From assembly GCF_000513195.1 (NCBI RefSeq), contig NZ_CBVI010000031.1, positions 1 to 64,000 of the forward strand: a stretch of DNA of 64,000 nucleotides. Reading direction: 5' to 3'. Origin of the DNA: Bacteroides timonensis (GTDB lineage Bacteria > Bacteroidota > Bacteroidia > Bacteroidales > Bacteroidaceae). Numbering within the stretch: position 1 is the first letter of the stretch; every line of letters starts with the position of its first letter. Both the position numbers and the translations under genes were made by a program. Below, in pieces: positions 62,853 through 64,000 of this stretch. The notes below the pieces were generated by a model. That model was not told where the DNA came from and searched no databases. It worked only from the letters and a program-made list of their open reading frames with translations.

Positions 62853-64000
62853 ATGAATAAGAAAATTATAACTATGCTTGCTTTGCTGCTGGCTCCTTTC
62901 ATCGGGACTTTCGGCCAGCACATGCCCTTAGCCAATGTCCCCAGTCCCGAAGTTGCCGGATTGGGAGAATACGGCACGGTTCCCGTAGGGCTTTATACCG
63001 GAGTTCCCGACATTTCCGTACCGCTGCACGAAATGAAGGTAGGCGGACAGTCGTTTCCTCTAACGGCCGCCTATCATCTGGCCTCGGTAAAACCTCAGAT
63101 GCAGGAAGGTTGCCTGGGGATCGGCTGGAGTTTGCGGACGGGCGGATATATCAGCCGCTCAGTGAACGGGCTGTATGACGAGAAGATGCATGCTGACGGA
63201 TATGCACCCGGATATTATGCAAATGCGTACCGACTGAAGGGTATGACCAACGAGCAGTTTTCAGCCGCTACTAAGAATATCCGTTCCAGTGACGGTACTA
63301 ACACCTATTATGAATTGGTTGCCGATGAGTTCTCTTTCAACTTCTACTGGGGCGTTTGCAGCAGGAGAAGCGTAACGGAAACTCTTCTTTGTTGTCCACA
63401 TATGCCTATAATGTACGTTCTTGGCTTACGGGAATCATGGGTCAACGTTTCTCCCAAAGCCTGTACTACAATGCGGACGGACTGAATGCCACGAAATGCT
63501 ACAACGGTAATATCAGTAGCATGACGTGGAAATCCGGTAACGAAAGCACCCTGCGTTCCTATGTTTTCACCTACGACCTCCGGAACCGCCTGCAGGATGC
63601 AGTTTATGGAGAGGGAAGTTCCGGATGGAGCAACCTGAACGGTTTTACTGAACAAGTGACGGGATATGACAAGAACGGCAATATCCTGGAACTGAAACGT
63701 TACGGGCAGACGGGCTCAGGCACTTATGGCCTGATTGACAACCTGACCATAACTCTTAACGGTAATCAATTGAAGACAGTAAATGATGCAGTTACAACTG
63801 CAGCATACAATAGCGGCTTTGAGTTCAATGACGGCTCCAAAGTTGCAACAGAGTATGCTTACGACCTCAACGGAAACTTAACCGAAGATTTAAATAAGAA
63901 TATCAACAATATTCAATATAATTGTTTAAATTTGCCAGGTCAGGTTACATTCTCGGATGAAAGCACGATAACCTATACTTATGATGCGGACGGGGTGAAG
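62853..64000 (+). pseudogene. RHS/YD-repeat surface protein gene, internally deleted, runs off the window
   Basis: A signal peptide (MNKKIITMLALLLAPFIGTFG) and the N-terminal RHS/SpvB-like part (SPEVAGLGEYGTVPVGLYTGVPDISVPLHEM) run in frame to about 63352. From 63356 a different frame takes over and reads YD-repeat sequence without a stop to the end of the window (LQQEKRNGNSSLLSTYAYNV, then FTYDLRNRLQDAVYG, YDLNGNLTEDLNKNI, ending TYTYDADGVK). In full-length relatives hundreds of residues lie between these two parts, so this looks like an internal deletion joined out of frame. Intact RHS proteins are large surface or toxin-delivery proteins. The 3' part beyond 64000 is not visible. Confidence 0.75.

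Overview
The window looks like a chromosome segment of a gut Bacteroides (Bacteroidetes). The signs are SusA-type neopullulanase, CarboxypepD_reg/TonB-plug outer-membrane proteins, the Na+-translocating methylmalonyl-CoA decarboxylase operon of the succinate-propionate pathway, BspA-like leucine-rich surface protein, DUF3810/DUF4105/DUF6340/DUF6266 families, a smalltalk peptide, and promoters of the Bacteroides type (TTTG or TTG, 19-21 bp, TAnnTTTG). I cannot name the species from sequence alone.

Layout. 1-9456: AT-rich leader, a small gene, a YdeI/OmdA-type gene, then a candidate ribosomally made peptide (RiPP) locus. It has two small precursors with a conserved EKLEGG junction and Cys-Cys-Gly C-termini, a radical SAM/SPASM maturase, an outer-membrane beta-barrel protein, a decayed second barrel, a lipoprotein and another barrel protein. 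9460-13980: a MarR-TolC-HlyD-MFS efflux operon whose tolC has an in-frame amber stop. 14050-17445: SusA and a TPR protein. 17511-22308: propionate operon mce-mmdA-oadG-mmdC-mmdB. 22453-26454: TonB receptor, YecH, type II pantothenate kinase. 26495-34000: repeats, a long palindrome, then PEGA, Fn3-like lipoprotein and BspA-like LRR genes in a row. 34335-53626: housekeeping (rpsA, rnz, ECF sigma, mazG, valS, secA) interleaved with repeats, a degenerate alkaline-phosphatase-fold protein and a PIN toxin-antitoxin pair.

53627-64000 is an accessory island of visibly more GC-rich genes: an unknown 523-aa protein, a structured repeat, HTH protein, VirE-N/BT4734 primase-like protein, PriCT_2-DUF3987 helicase-like protein, a protein I read as a prokaryotic Argonaute with a catalytically dead PIWI domain, DUF6266, T7-lysozyme-like amidase, smalltalk peptide, and an internally deleted RHS/YD-repeat gene running off the end. 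The Argonaute has its own consensus promoter and sits just behind an 11-bp-phased inverted repeat array. It is the most interesting item, followed by the RiPP locus, the 11/22-bp phased intergenic arrays at three places, the amber tolC and the degenerate phosphatase.

Limits: all family names are from reading motifs, no searches were run; repeats can only be compared inside this window.
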